From contig JAJDTI010000107.1 in NCBI GenBank assembly GCA_022827245.1, forward strand, positions 1 to 36,069: 36,069 nucleotides of DNA. Direction: 5' to 3'. Every line of letters starts with the position of its first letter. Position 1 is the stretch's first letter. Below are positions 9,040 to 15,289 of this stretch, one piece after another. The position numbers and the translations under genes are program-made. This DNA is from Pseudomonadales bacterium. GTDB lineage: Bacteria; Pseudomonadota; Gammaproteobacteria; Pseudomonadales; Azotimanducaceae. A model generated the notes under the pieces. That model saw only the letters and a list, made by a program, of their open reading frames with translations. It did no database searches and was not told the origin of the DNA.

Positions 9040-9650
9040 GTCGCGCCCCCGACCTCGGCGCCGTCCGGGCTTTCCTTGGCACGGCGACCCCCGACGCCTG
9101 GGCGGACGCGGCGGTCCATGCGGTCGACACCCTGCTGATCGACCACGCAAACTGCGAGAAGAAGGCCGCGGGCACGGCGATCGGGATGCTCTATCGCTAC
9201 GATGCGCACGAGGAGATCCTCGCGCCCCTGGCCAGGCTGGCCCGAGAGGAACTGCGCCACTTCGAGGAAGTGCTGCGGGCCATGCGCCGCCGCGACATCG
9301 CGCCGCGAAGGCTGTCGCCTTCCCGCTACGCCGGCGCCCTGTTCGGCCTCGCCGCATCGCACGAGCCGGCGCGGCTGGTGGACACGCTCATCGCCGGGGC
9401 GATCGTCGAGGCCCGCTCCTGCGAGCGTTTCGCCCTGCTCGCGAAACGCCTCGACGGCGACCTCGGCCGGCTCTACGCCGGCTTGCTGGCCTCGGAAGCG
9501 CGTCACTTCGAGACCTACCTCACCCTGGCGCGATCATGCGCCGACGCGCCGGTGGAGGCGCGCGCGGAAGAGATGCTGGCTGTCGAGGGGCGGCTCGTCA
9601 CCGAGCCCGACCGAGTGCTGCGCTTCCACAGCGGCCCACCGGCCGGGTAA
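9036..9650 (+). CDS. miaE: tRNA-(ms2io6A37) hydroxylase MiaE
   Basis: MiaE is a non-haem diiron monooxygenase that hydroxylates the isopentenyl group of ms2i6A37 in tRNA. The 204-residue protein, matching the Pseudomonas-type length, is ferritin-like and shows the iron ligand motifs: DHANCEKKAAG (Glu41), EELRHFEEV (Glu72, His75), EARSCERF and SEARHFETY (Glu-x-x-His). It starts at the GTG overlapping the stop of the DUF1289 gene. It is the last gene of the rightward run; mobile-element debris follows. Confidence 0.95.
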   Translation: MSRAPDLGAVRAFLGTATPDAWADAAVHAVDTLLIDHANCEKKAAGTAIGMLYRYDAHEEILAPLARLAREELRHFEEVLRAMRRRDIAPRRLSPSRYAGALFGLAASHEPARLVDTLIAGAIVEARSCERFALLAKRLDGDLGRLYAGLLASEARHFETYLTLARSCADAPVEARAEEMLAVEGRLVTEPDRVLRFHSGPPAG

Positions 9651-10022
9651 GGGCAGCCCTCACAAGCGCCAACCTGGAGCCAGCGCGGACTGCAGCCGGA
9701 AATGGCCGTGTCCGTGGGCGGCGGGTGCGGGCGCGGCGCTTCCCGAGGTCGTTACGAACATCGCCCCTTTTTGAAGCGTCCACGGGTCGCCACGATCCGC
9801 TTGGGGACCGGCCCGCACCGTTGGCGTTGACGCGTGTCCCGGGCGAATGCTCCGCGACGGAACATCGCCCTAATCAAGGCGTGCGATGGCGCGACCCCGC
9901 GTTTTCCACCGCCCGCCCACCGGCGCTCTGGTGTTCTGGGGGATCGCGCCCGTGGACGGCCCGTGGAAAACGCTCCCCTGCCCCTGTGCACACCACAACC
10001 CCGGTCCAACTTCCTGATCCGG
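9651..10022. other. Non-coding gap after miaE
   Basis: I see no credible gene. The stretch contains an 11-bp inverted repeat, GCGTTTTCCAC at 9899-9909 and GTGGAAAACGC at 9963-9973, separated by 53 nt, and two copies of GAACATCGCCC (9756-9766 and 9860-9870). Short frames here lack ribosome sites and family features. It is probably decayed DNA associated with the insertion-sequence-like end that follows. Confidence 0.6.
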
Positions 10023-10075
10023 AAGGGGACATTTCTGCTTTGGAGAAAAGGGGACATTTCTGCTTTGCGTTGACA
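10023..10075 (-). mobile_element. Solitary insertion-sequence-like end (two 20-bp direct repeats)
   Basis: The 20-mer AAGGGGACATTTCTGCTTTG occurs perfectly at 10023-10042 and 10048-10067, a 25-bp period, followed by CGTTGACA to 10075. Read on the minus strand the segment starts TGTCAACG and then gives two subterminal repeats containing AGAAATGTCCCC. TG-starting ends with repeated ~20-bp transposase sites are characteristic of IS21-type elements. No integrase or ATPase gene is present nearby, so this would be a solo end. The family assignment is from recall and moderate at best; the repeats themselves are certain. Confidence 0.5.
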
Positions 10076-10105
10076 TGTGCTCGTGTACTGTTTACACGTA
10101 CAGTT
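10070..10105 (+). promoter_or_regulatory. Putative promoter with LexA-type SOS operator
   Basis: TTGACA (10070-10075) is a perfect -35 box; a weak -10 (TACACG, 10093-10098) follows after 17 nt. Overlapping the -10 is TACTGTTTACACGTACAGTT (10086-10105), which fits the LexA consensus CTGT-N8-ACAG exactly and has 11 of 12 outer consensus bases. The centre is not the usual alternating AT run. The transposase relic starts 51 nt downstream. The -35 lies in the outer edge of the IS-like end, an outward promoter arrangement. No experimental support. Confidence 0.55.
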
Positions 10106-10155
10106 ATTCGAGATAGGCTTTCCCCTGAGCGTAAGCCTCCCGGGAACCCCCTCTC

Positions 10156-10771
10156 GTGGCATCGAAACGTCGCCGGCAATCGCGCCAGGCCAGTATCGAG
10201 TTTCGCCCCTGTGGCCGTGGTGGCGCGCGCCCCGGTGCGGGTCGGCCGCGTACGCGTCATTCGCGGGTTCCGCACCGCGACCGGGGTGGGGTGCCGGGGC
10301 ATTGCCCGGTGCTGGTCTCCGTGCGCGTGCTGGACGATGTGCCGCCGTTGCGCTGCGGGCGGTTCGTGCGAGCGTTCCGCGAGACGCTGAGTGAGTGTGC
10401 GCAGCGGCCAGGGTTCCGGGTGGTGCACTACTCGATCCAGGACGACCACGCGCAATTCCTGGTGGAGGCGCAGGGCAAGGTGTGCCTGGCGAACGGTATG
10501 AAGAGCCTCGCGGCGGCGTCGGCGGGTGCCGCCGGTGGTGCTGGACGGGGCGAGTTCGGGGCTGTGGTTCGACGGGTGGAAGGGGCGTGCGCCGCCGCCC
10601 GGGCGGTATGCAGACGCTGGTCGCGAATGCGAAGTCGCCATGCCGCGGAGCTGGCTGCTGTCCAGGGGTTGGCGGCGCATCGGCCTGATCGATCCGGCCG
10701 AGGTGCCGGGTGGCTCGCGGGACGGGCGCGGTCCCGTTCGGGGCACGCGCGCGCCGGCCTTGGCCGCATAG
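10156..10771 (+). pseudogene. Dead REP-type (RAYT / Y1 IS200-like) transposase
   Basis: The first frame, from GTG 10156 to about 10520, reads ASKRRRQSRQASIEFRP, GGARPGAGRPR, HCPVLVSVRV, VPPLRCGRFVRAFRETL and VVHYSIQDDHAQFLVEA, the characteristic N-terminal half of REP-associated tyrosine-transposase-like proteins. From about 10526 a different frame gives the family C-terminus: SSGLWFDGWKG and PRSWLLSRGWRRIGLIDPAEVPG. About 50-60 residues that should lie between, including the helix with the catalytic tyrosine, are missing, and the frame shifts at the junction. The HUH motif is also damaged: the usual H-x-H reads HAQ. It is therefore inactive at least three ways. A LexA-like operator lies upstream. 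Confidence 0.75.
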
Positions 10772-10845
10772 GGGAGGCGGCGAGCCGTCCGGGCCGGCGT
10801 AGCTGAGTCAGATTGGCGCTTTGGGGCGGCCCTTGCGGTCGCTAG

Positions 10846-10885
10846 GTGCGCGCATGCGCGCACTGTCGGATTCGTGCCAGTCCCC
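10846..10885. repeat. 18-bp perfect palindrome and adjoining half-repeat
   Basis: GTGCGCGCATGCGCGCAC (10846-10863) is a perfect palindrome between the transposase relic and the end of lpxH. Next to it, GGATTCGTGCCAGTCCCC (10868-10885) resembles one arm of the GGGGACTGGCACGAATCC-type repeats that I recall flanking Y1 transposase genes; its outer base is also the last base of the lpxH stop codon. This may be the right boundary of the dead element. Confidence 0.45.
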
Positions 10886-11625
10886 TACGGGTTTTGCGGG
10901 AGGGCGAAGCACTCGAGGGCCATCTCGCTGCCCAGGCGTAGGGTCCAGCCGCAGCGTCCCCAGTCTCCGAGGACGTAGCGGCGGCCTTTCCGTCCGTCGG
11001 GTGCGAGCGGGACATCGTGGACGCCGGGACGGTGCGTGTGCCCGTGAATCAGCATGGGGCAGTCGTGGCGCAGCATCGCGGCGACGACTTCCTCCTCGGT
11101 GACGTCCATGATGTTCTCGGCCTTGTTGGCGTTCGCCTGTCGGCTCTCCTCGCGCAGGCTCCGCGCGAGGGCTCGGCGTTCGGGGAGGGTGCGCGCCAGC
11201 ACGTCCGCCTGCCACTGCGGCGAGCGCAGCACCGCGCGGGCCTGCTGGTACGCGGCGTCCCGCGTGCAGAACGCGTCCCCGTGCGCCAGCAGGAGACGCG
11301 GTCCGTCCGCCCGCGGCTGGACGACGTGCGGATCGGGAATGAGCGTGACGCCGGTGTCCGCAGCGAATGCGTCGCCGAGGAGAAAGTCGCGGTTGCCGTG
11401 CATCACGAACACCGGGCAATGGCGGGTGGCCGCCGCGAGGGCTTCCCGCACCGCCGCGGCGGTCGGGCCGTCATCGTCGTCGCCCACCCAGACCTCGACC
11501 AGGTCCCCGAGGATGTAGAGGGCGTCTGCCCCGGGCGCTTCGCGCGTCAGGAAGTCACGGAACCCCTGCAGCACGCGGGGCGCGTCGACGTCGATATGCA
11601 GGTCCGAGAGGAAGAGGGCCTTCAC
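10885..11625 (-). CDS. lpxH: UDP-2,3-diacylglucosamine diphosphatase LpxH
   Basis: LpxH hydrolyses UDP-2,3-diacylglucosamine to lipid X in lipid A synthesis, a peripheral inner-membrane metallophosphoesterase. The 246-residue protein has all calcineurin-like motifs: [50 protein letters not shown] and [12 protein letters not shown], with YVLGDWG near the C-terminus. The GTG at 11625 overlaps the folD stop (GTGA) and is preceded by GGAGGGCAG; upstream in-frame codons lie inside folD and are not conserved. Its presence implies an LPS-bearing outer membrane. The stop codon abuts the mobile-element debris, but the C-terminus looks intact. Confidence 0.95.
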   Translation of the reverse strand: MKALFLSDLHIDVDAPRVLQGFRDFLTREAPGADALYILGDLVEVWVGDDDDGPTAAAVREALAAATRHCPVFVMHGNRDFLLGDAFAADTGVTLIPDPHVVQPRADGPRLLLAHGDAFCTRDAAYQQARAVLRSPQWQADVLARTLPERRALARSLREESRQANANKAENIMDVTEEEVVAAMLRHDCPMLIHGHTHRPGVHDVPLAPDGRKGRRYVLGDWGRCGWTLRLGSEMALECFALPQNP

Positions 11626-12470
11626 CTGCCCTCCGCCGACTGCAGCACGTTCTGCAGCATGGCGACGCGCGTCATCGGGCCCACGCCGCCCGGGACCGGC
11701 GTGATCCACCCGGCGCGCTCGCGGGCCGCCTCGAACTCGACATCCCCGTGCAGCCGGTTGTTCCGGTCGCGGGTGATGCCCACGTCGACGACGATGGCCC
11801 CGGGCTTGATCCAGTCCCCGCGCACCAGCCCGGCCTGTCCGGTCGCCGAGACGACGATGTCGGCGGCGGCGACGTGCGCCGGCGTGTCGCGGGTGAACTT
11901 GTGCGCGGTGGTGACGGTGCAGCCCGCGAGCAGCAGTTCGAGCCCCATCGGCCTGCCGACGTGGTTCGAGGCGCCCAGGACGGTCGCCGCGAGGCCGCGG
12001 AGGGGCGTCTCCGTCCGCTCGAGCAGCGCCATGATCCCCTTCGGCGTGCAGGATCGCAGCGTGGGCTGTCGCAGGGCCAGCCGGCCGATGTTGTACGGGT
12101 GCACGCCGTCGACGTCCTTCGACGGCGCGATGCGCTCGAGGATGCGCGGCGCGTCGAGGTGCGCCGGGAGGGGGAGCTGCACGAGCATGCCGTCGATCGT
12201 GCCGTCGCCGTTGAGTTCCTCGATCGCGTCGACGAGCGCGCCTTCCGGCGTGTCCGCCGGCAGACGGCGGATGTCGTGCTTGAAGCCCACCTCGACACAG
12301 TCCCGGCGCTTGTGCTTCACGTAGATCGCCGACGCCGGGTCGTCGCCGACGAGCAGGACCGCCACCCCGGGCCGTCGCATGCCGCGCCCGACACGGGTCG
12401 CGACGACCGTGGCGATGTCCTTGCGGATCGACCCCGCGATGGCATTCCCGTCGAGGATGCGTGCGCTCAT
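11622..12470 (-). CDS. folD: Bifunctional methylenetetrahydrofolate dehydrogenase / cyclohydrolase
   Basis: FolD interconverts 5,10-methylene-, methenyl- and 10-formyl-tetrahydrofolate with NADP, feeding purine, Met-tRNA formylation and methionine pathways. The 282-residue protein shows [20 protein letters not shown] (the Tyr and Lys of the Y-x3-K active site), [24 protein letters not shown], the nucleotide-binding loop [20 protein letters not shown] and the C-terminal [11 protein letters not shown]. It overlaps lpxH by four bases as a two-gene leftward operon, divergent from the tRNA promoter. Confidence 0.97.
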   Translation of the reverse strand: MSARILDGNAIAGSIRKDIATVVATRVGRGMRRPGVAVLLVGDDPASAIYVKHKRRDCVEVGFKHDIRRLPADTPEGALVDAIEELNGDGTIDGMLVQLPLPAHLDAPRILERIAPSKDVDGVHPYNIGRLALRQPTLRSCTPKGIMALLERTETPLRGLAATVLGASNHVGRPMGLELLLAGCTVTTAHKFTRDTPAHVAAADIVVSATGQAGLVRGDWIKPGAIVVDVGITRDRNNRLHGDVEFEAARERAGWITPVPGGVGPMTRVAMLQNVLQSAEGR

Positions 12471-12554
12471 CGGTCCAGTGGGGCCAAAAAACGCAGTCTA
12501 CACGGAGGCGGACGCGCCGTGACCGCGTCCGGCGGGCCGGCCACCGCCTGCGGT

Positions 12555-12583
12555 TTGACCGCCCGCAGGCGCGCCAGTATGAT
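12555..12583 (+). promoter_or_regulatory. Strong sigma70 promoter for the tRNA cluster
   Basis: TTGACC (12555-12560), a 17-nt spacer and TATGAT (12578-12583) form a near-consensus promoter. The GC-only discriminator that follows (CGCGCGGCCG) is typical of stringently controlled stable-RNA promoters. Transcription would start about 9 nt before tRNA-Pro. Confidence 0.8.
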
Positions 12584-12598
12584 CGCGCGGCCGCGCGG

Positions 12599-12675
12599 CG
12601 GGGTATGGCGCAGTCTGGCAGCGCGCCTGCTTTGGGAGCAGGAAGTCGGGAGTTCGAATCTCCCTACCCCGACCA
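12599..12675 (+). tRNA. tRNA-Pro (anticodon UGG)
   Basis: A 77-nt cloverleaf. The acceptor arm pairs CGGGGTA with TACCCCG, the anticodon arm is CCTGC-TTTGGGA-GCAGG giving UGG, the T arm is GGGAG-TTCGAAT-CTCCC, and CCA is encoded. First of three tRNA genes read from the promoter at 12555-12583. Confidence 0.97.
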
Positions 12676-12759
12676 CTTTCCGTCTGGTAATTGGTGAGAT
12701 AGCAGAGAGATAGCGCGTCTGACTAAAGTGGTTTCGAACTGTGCGGACGCGCCAGGGCT

Positions 12760-12836
12760 GCGCCCGTAGCTCAACTGGATAGAGCATCGGCCTTCTAAGC
12801 CGGCGGTTGCAGGTTCGAGTCCTGCCGGGCGTGCCA
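12760..12836 (+). tRNA. tRNA-Arg (anticodon UCU)
   Basis: A 77-nt cloverleaf. Acceptor GCGCCCG pairs with CGGGCGT (one G-U), the anticodon loop CTTCTAA gives UCU, the T arm is GCAGG-TTCGAGT-CCTGC, and CCA is encoded. The spacer from tRNA-Pro contains a 7-bp inverted repeat (GCGCGTC 12713-12719, GACGCGC 12746-12752) that could guide processing. Confidence 0.97.
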
Positions 12837-12863
12837 TCCCTGTCCGAGCGAGCCCGCGGTGGA

Positions 12864-12889
12864 CCCGCTCAGTTACCCCGCTCAGTTAC
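12864..12889 (+). repeat. 13-bp perfect tandem duplication between two tRNA genes
   Basis: CCCGCTCAGTTAC is present twice back to back in the spacer between tRNA-Arg and tRNA-His. The unit itself contains GCTCAG, resembling a D-arm segment. One of several short tandem duplications in this window. Confidence 0.9.
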
Positions 12890-12902
12890 AATGTGCAGCG
12901 AT

Positions 12903-12979
12903 GGTGGGCGTAGCTCAGCCGGTAGAGCTCTGGATTGTGGATCCAGTGGTCGTGGGTTCGAACCCCATCGTCCACCCCA
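12903..12979 (+). tRNA. tRNA-His (anticodon GUG)
   Basis: GTGGGCG (12904-12910) pairs with CGTCCAC, and the extra 5' G(-1) that marks tRNA-His is encoded at 12903 opposite the C discriminator. The anticodon arm CTGGA-TTGTGGA-TCCAG gives GUG, the T arm is GTGGG-TTCGAAC-CCCAT, and CCA is encoded. Last of the tRNA trio upstream of tig. Confidence 0.97.
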
Positions 12980-12984
12980 ATTGC

Positions 12985-13039
12985 GGCGCGCCGCGCTTCG
13001 ACCCTGCGCGGCGTGCCGGTCGGCCGGAACGGTCCGGCC
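12985..13039 (+). terminator. Two strong hairpins between tRNA-His and tig
   Basis: The first hairpin pairs GGCGCGCCGCGC (12985-12996) with GCGCGGCGTGCC (13006-13017): 12 bp with one G-U and a 9-nt loop. The second pairs GGCCGGA (13022-13028) with TCCGGCC (13033-13039) around a 4-nt loop. Neither is followed by a U-run, so they may be a partial terminator or 3'-processing signal for the tRNA transcript, or a leader structure for tig, whose ATG is 10 nt further on. Confidence 0.55.
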
Positions 13040-13049
13040 CTTGAGTGCG

Positions 13050-14519
13050 ATGCAAGTATCTGTCGAAAACACGGGCGGCCTCGAACACCGGATGCACATC
13101 CGGCTGGACCCGGAGCCGTTCGAGGAAGAGTTCGGAAAGCGGCTGCGCGAGACCGCGCGTACGGTCCGTCTGAACGGATTTCGCCCTGGCAAGATTCCGG
13201 TCAAGGAGGTGCGGCGCCGCTTCGGCACCAGCATCCGCGCCGAGGTCGCCGTGGCGCTGATGCAGTCGAGCTTCCACGAGGCGTTGCTCCAGGAACACCT
13301 GCAACCCGCGGGGACGCCGACGTTCGACCCCGGAGACCTCGAAGCCGCGGAAGGGTTCCAGTTCACGGCCACCTTCGAGGTGTTTCCGGAGATCGAAGTC
13401 GGTGACCTTTCCCGGGTGCGGGTGAAGCGGCCGGAAGCGGAGGTCACGGACGCCGACATCGACGCGATGGTCGACCGCCTGCGCGAGGGCCGCACGACCT
13501 GGAGCGCGGTGGAGCGCCCGGCCCGCGAAGGCGACCGCATCACCGCGGACCTGGCGCAATGCGGCGACGGGGACTTCCACCACGAGGGCATGTCCTTCAT
13601 CGCGGGAGACGAGTTCTTTTTCCCGAACGTGGCCGACGCGGCGCTCGGCATGGCCGCCGGCGAGACGAAGCGCATCACTTCCACGTTTCCCGACGCCATG
13701 GCCGACGAGACCCTGCGCGGCAGCGAGTCCGAGTTCGACCTGACCGTCCGCGAGATCGCCGAAGGGCAGCTGCCCGACCTCGATGAGGCGTTCTTCGCCT
13801 CGTTCGATGTGGGCGCGGGCGCAAGCGCTGCAAGCGGCGAACGTGCCGAAGACAGCGAGGGCGACGACAGCGAGGGCGACGACAGCGAAAGCGACGACAG
13901 CGAAAACAGCGGCGAAGAGGCCTTTCGCGCGGAGGTGCGCAAGGACATGGGCGGCCGCCTTGCCGCGACCATCAGGGCGCAGGTCGCGACCCAGGTCATG
14001 CAGCAGATGGTCGATCTGCACGCGTTCGAGATACCGAATTGCCTGGTCGAGGAGCGCCTCGGGCAGATCCGCTCGGAACTCCCCCAACTCTTCGGTGCGG
14101 ACGGCGATTCCCCCGCGCCCCCTGCAGCGGCCATGGAGATCGCCCGGCGCGAGGCGGAAAAGTCCATTCGCGAGATGCTGCTGACCCGGGCCGTCATCGA
14201 GCGGGAAGGGCTGACGGTGGACGCGGGCAAGGTGCGGGGACGCATCGAGGAACTGGCCTCCAGCTACGAGAACCCGGAGCAGGTGGTCAATTGGTACTAT
14301 TCGCAGGACACCCTGCTGCAACGCGTCGAGTCCGACGTGCTCCGGGAGCAGGTCGTCGACTACGTCCTGTCGGTGGCGGACGTCGCGGCCGTTCCGAGTT
14401 CGCACGACGACGTGATGGCCGGGCAGCCGACCGCGGATGAGCCGGCCGGCGCCGGTCAGGGCGACGATGGAGGCGACGAGGCGCAGGGGGCTGACCCCAC
14501 CGACGACGAGGACACCTGA
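13050..14519 (+). CDS. tig: Trigger factor with an acidic repeat insertion
   Basis: Trigger factor is the ribosome-bound chaperone and peptidyl-prolyl isomerase that meets nascent chains. The 489-residue protein begins [15 protein letters not shown], contains the ribosome-docking signature GFRPGKIP at the L23-binding loop, an FKBP-like PPIase domain (about 150-245) and the helical C-terminal domain ([10 protein letters not shown] to [10 protein letters not shown]). It is about 50 residues longer than E. coli Tig. A Ser/Asp/Glu/Gly-rich insertion (about 256-292) built on four 15-bp DNA repeats separates the PPIase domain from the C-terminal domain, and the protein ends in an acidic tail (DDGGDE...TDDEDT). 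The start fits the conserved N-terminus. It heads the tig-clpP-clpX cluster. Confidence 0.95.
   Translation: MQVSVENTGGLEHRMHIRLDPEPFEEEFGKRLRETARTVRLNGFRPGKIPVKEVRRRFGTSIRAEVAVALMQSSFHEALLQEHLQPAGTPTFDPGDLEAAEGFQFTATFEVFPEIEVGDLSRVRVKRPEAEVTDADIDAMVDRLREGRTTWSAVERPAREGDRITADLAQCGDGDFHHEGMSFIAGDEFFFPNVADAALGMAAGETKRITSTFPDAMADETLRGSESEFDLTVREIAEGQLPDLDEAFFASFDVGAGASAASGERAEDSEGDDSEGDDSESDDSENSGEEAFRAEVRKDMGGRLAATIRAQVATQVMQQMVDLHAFEIPNCLVEERLGQIRSELPQLFGADGDSPAPPAAAMEIARREAEKSIREMLLTRAVIEREGLTVDAGKVRGRIEELASSYENPEQVVNWYYSQDTLLQRVESDVLREQVVDYVLSVADVAAVPSSHDDVMAGQPTADEPAGAGQGDDGGDEAQGADPTDDEDT
13851..13910 (+). repeat. Four 15-bp tandem repeats inside tig
   Basis: The unit GACAGCGAGGGCGAC occurs twice exactly (13851-13865, 13866-13880) and twice with changes (13881-13895, 13896-13910). 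It encodes D-S-E-G-D-like pentapeptides, so copy-number change would stay in frame and lengthen or shorten the acidic linker of trigger factor. Confidence 0.92.
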
Positions 14520-14532
14520 CCGGAGGCTGCCC

Positions 14533-15171
14533 GTGGAAGACCGAATCCCCCCATCCGTCCGCAACCTGGGCCTGGTGCCCATGGTCGTGGAGCAGAGCGC
14601 CCGTGGCGAGCGGGCCTACGACATCTATTCCCGGCTCCTGCGGGAGCGCATCGTGTTCCTGGTCGGACCGGTCGACGACAACGTCGCCAACCTGGTCGTG
14701 GCGCAACTGCTGTTTGCCGAATCCGAGAACCCGGACAAGGACGTGCACCTCTACATCAACTCGCCGGGAGGGTCGGTCACCGCCGGCCTCGCCATCTACG
14801 ACACGATGCAGTTCGTACGCTGTGACGTCTCGACCATGTGCATCGGCCAGGCCGCGAGCATGGGGGCGTTCCTGCTCGCCGCCGGGACGCGTGGCAAGCG
14901 CATGGCGCTGCCGAACGCGCGGGTGATGCTGCACCAGCCGGCGGGCGGGTCGCGCGGCGTCGCCGCGGACATCGAGATCCAGGCGCGGGAGATCGTCGCC
15001 GTGCGCCAGCGTCTCAACGAGATCCTGGCGCGCCACACCGGACAGGATGTCGAGCGCATCTCCCAGGACACCGACCGGGACTACTGGATGAGCCCGGACG
15101 ACGCCGTCGAGTACGGGCTCATCGACTCGGTGCAGCACCCGCGGGCCGAACTCACGGCGGTCTCCTCGTAA
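14533..15171 (+). CDS. clpP: ATP-dependent Clp protease proteolytic subunit
   Basis: ClpP forms the tetradecameric serine protease chamber used by ClpX and ClpA. The 212-residue protein contains [32 protein letters not shown], the nucleophile Ser109 in [11 protein letters not shown], His134 in VMLHQPAGG, and the catalytic aspartate of TDRDYWM (Asp183). Spacing equals the E. coli triad. The GTG at 14533 is preceded by GGAGG at 14522-14526 and gives a short propeptide typical of the family. It lies 13 nt after tig and 118 nt before clpX. Confidence 0.96.
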   Translation: MEDRIPPSVRNLGLVPMVVEQSARGERAYDIYSRLLRERIVFLVGPVDDNVANLVVAQLLFAESENPDKDVHLYINSPGGSVTAGLAIYDTMQFVRCDVSTMCIGQAASMGAFLLAAGTRGKRMALPNARVMLHQPAGGSRGVAADIEIQAREIVAVRQRLNEILARHTGQDVERISQDTDRDYWMSPDDAVEYGLIDSVQHPRAELTAVSS

Positions 15172-15204
15172 CGCGGCGCCGCCCGTCCATGAAACAGCCG
15201 CGGG

Positions 15205-15226
15205 TTGCAAAATCTCGCCTTTGCAA
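15205..15226. promoter_or_regulatory. Inverted repeat in the clpP-clpX gap
   Basis: TTGCAAA (15205-15211) and TTTGCAA (15220-15226) are perfect inverted arms around 8 nt in the 118-nt gap. This AT-rich palindrome in a GC-rich region could be an operator or part of a clpX promoter; I cannot identify a regulator or clear -35/-10 boxes. Confidence 0.35.
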
Positions 15227-15262
15227 GCAAGGTTGAGGGGCAGGCGGCGCAGCGCCAAGGGC

Positions 15263-15284
15263 AGCACTAAGGGAGCACTAAGGG
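15263..15284 (+). promoter_or_regulatory. clpX: Duplicated ribosome-binding segment of clpX
   Basis: AGCACTAAGGG is repeated exactly twice (15263-15273, 15274-15284). The second copy supplies AAGGG about 5 nt before the clpX ATG at 15290, so the Shine-Dalgarno itself has been duplicated 11 bp upstream. Confidence 0.85.
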
Positions 15285-15289
15285 AACGT

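Noticed and set aside
6557..9175. An 872-codon minus-strand frame opposite cvpA, purF and DUF1289.
   Set aside because: Antisense shadow; the plus strand carries PurF with all catalytic motifs.
10023..10067. Direct repeats considered as a minimal CRISPR array.
   Set aside because: Only two copies with a 5-nt gap, no spacer-sized interval and no cas genes.
9752..10162. Minus-strand frame across the gap after miaE.
   Set aside because: Arg/Pro-rich, runs through the direct repeats and the LexA-like operator, and has no ribosome site or family signature.
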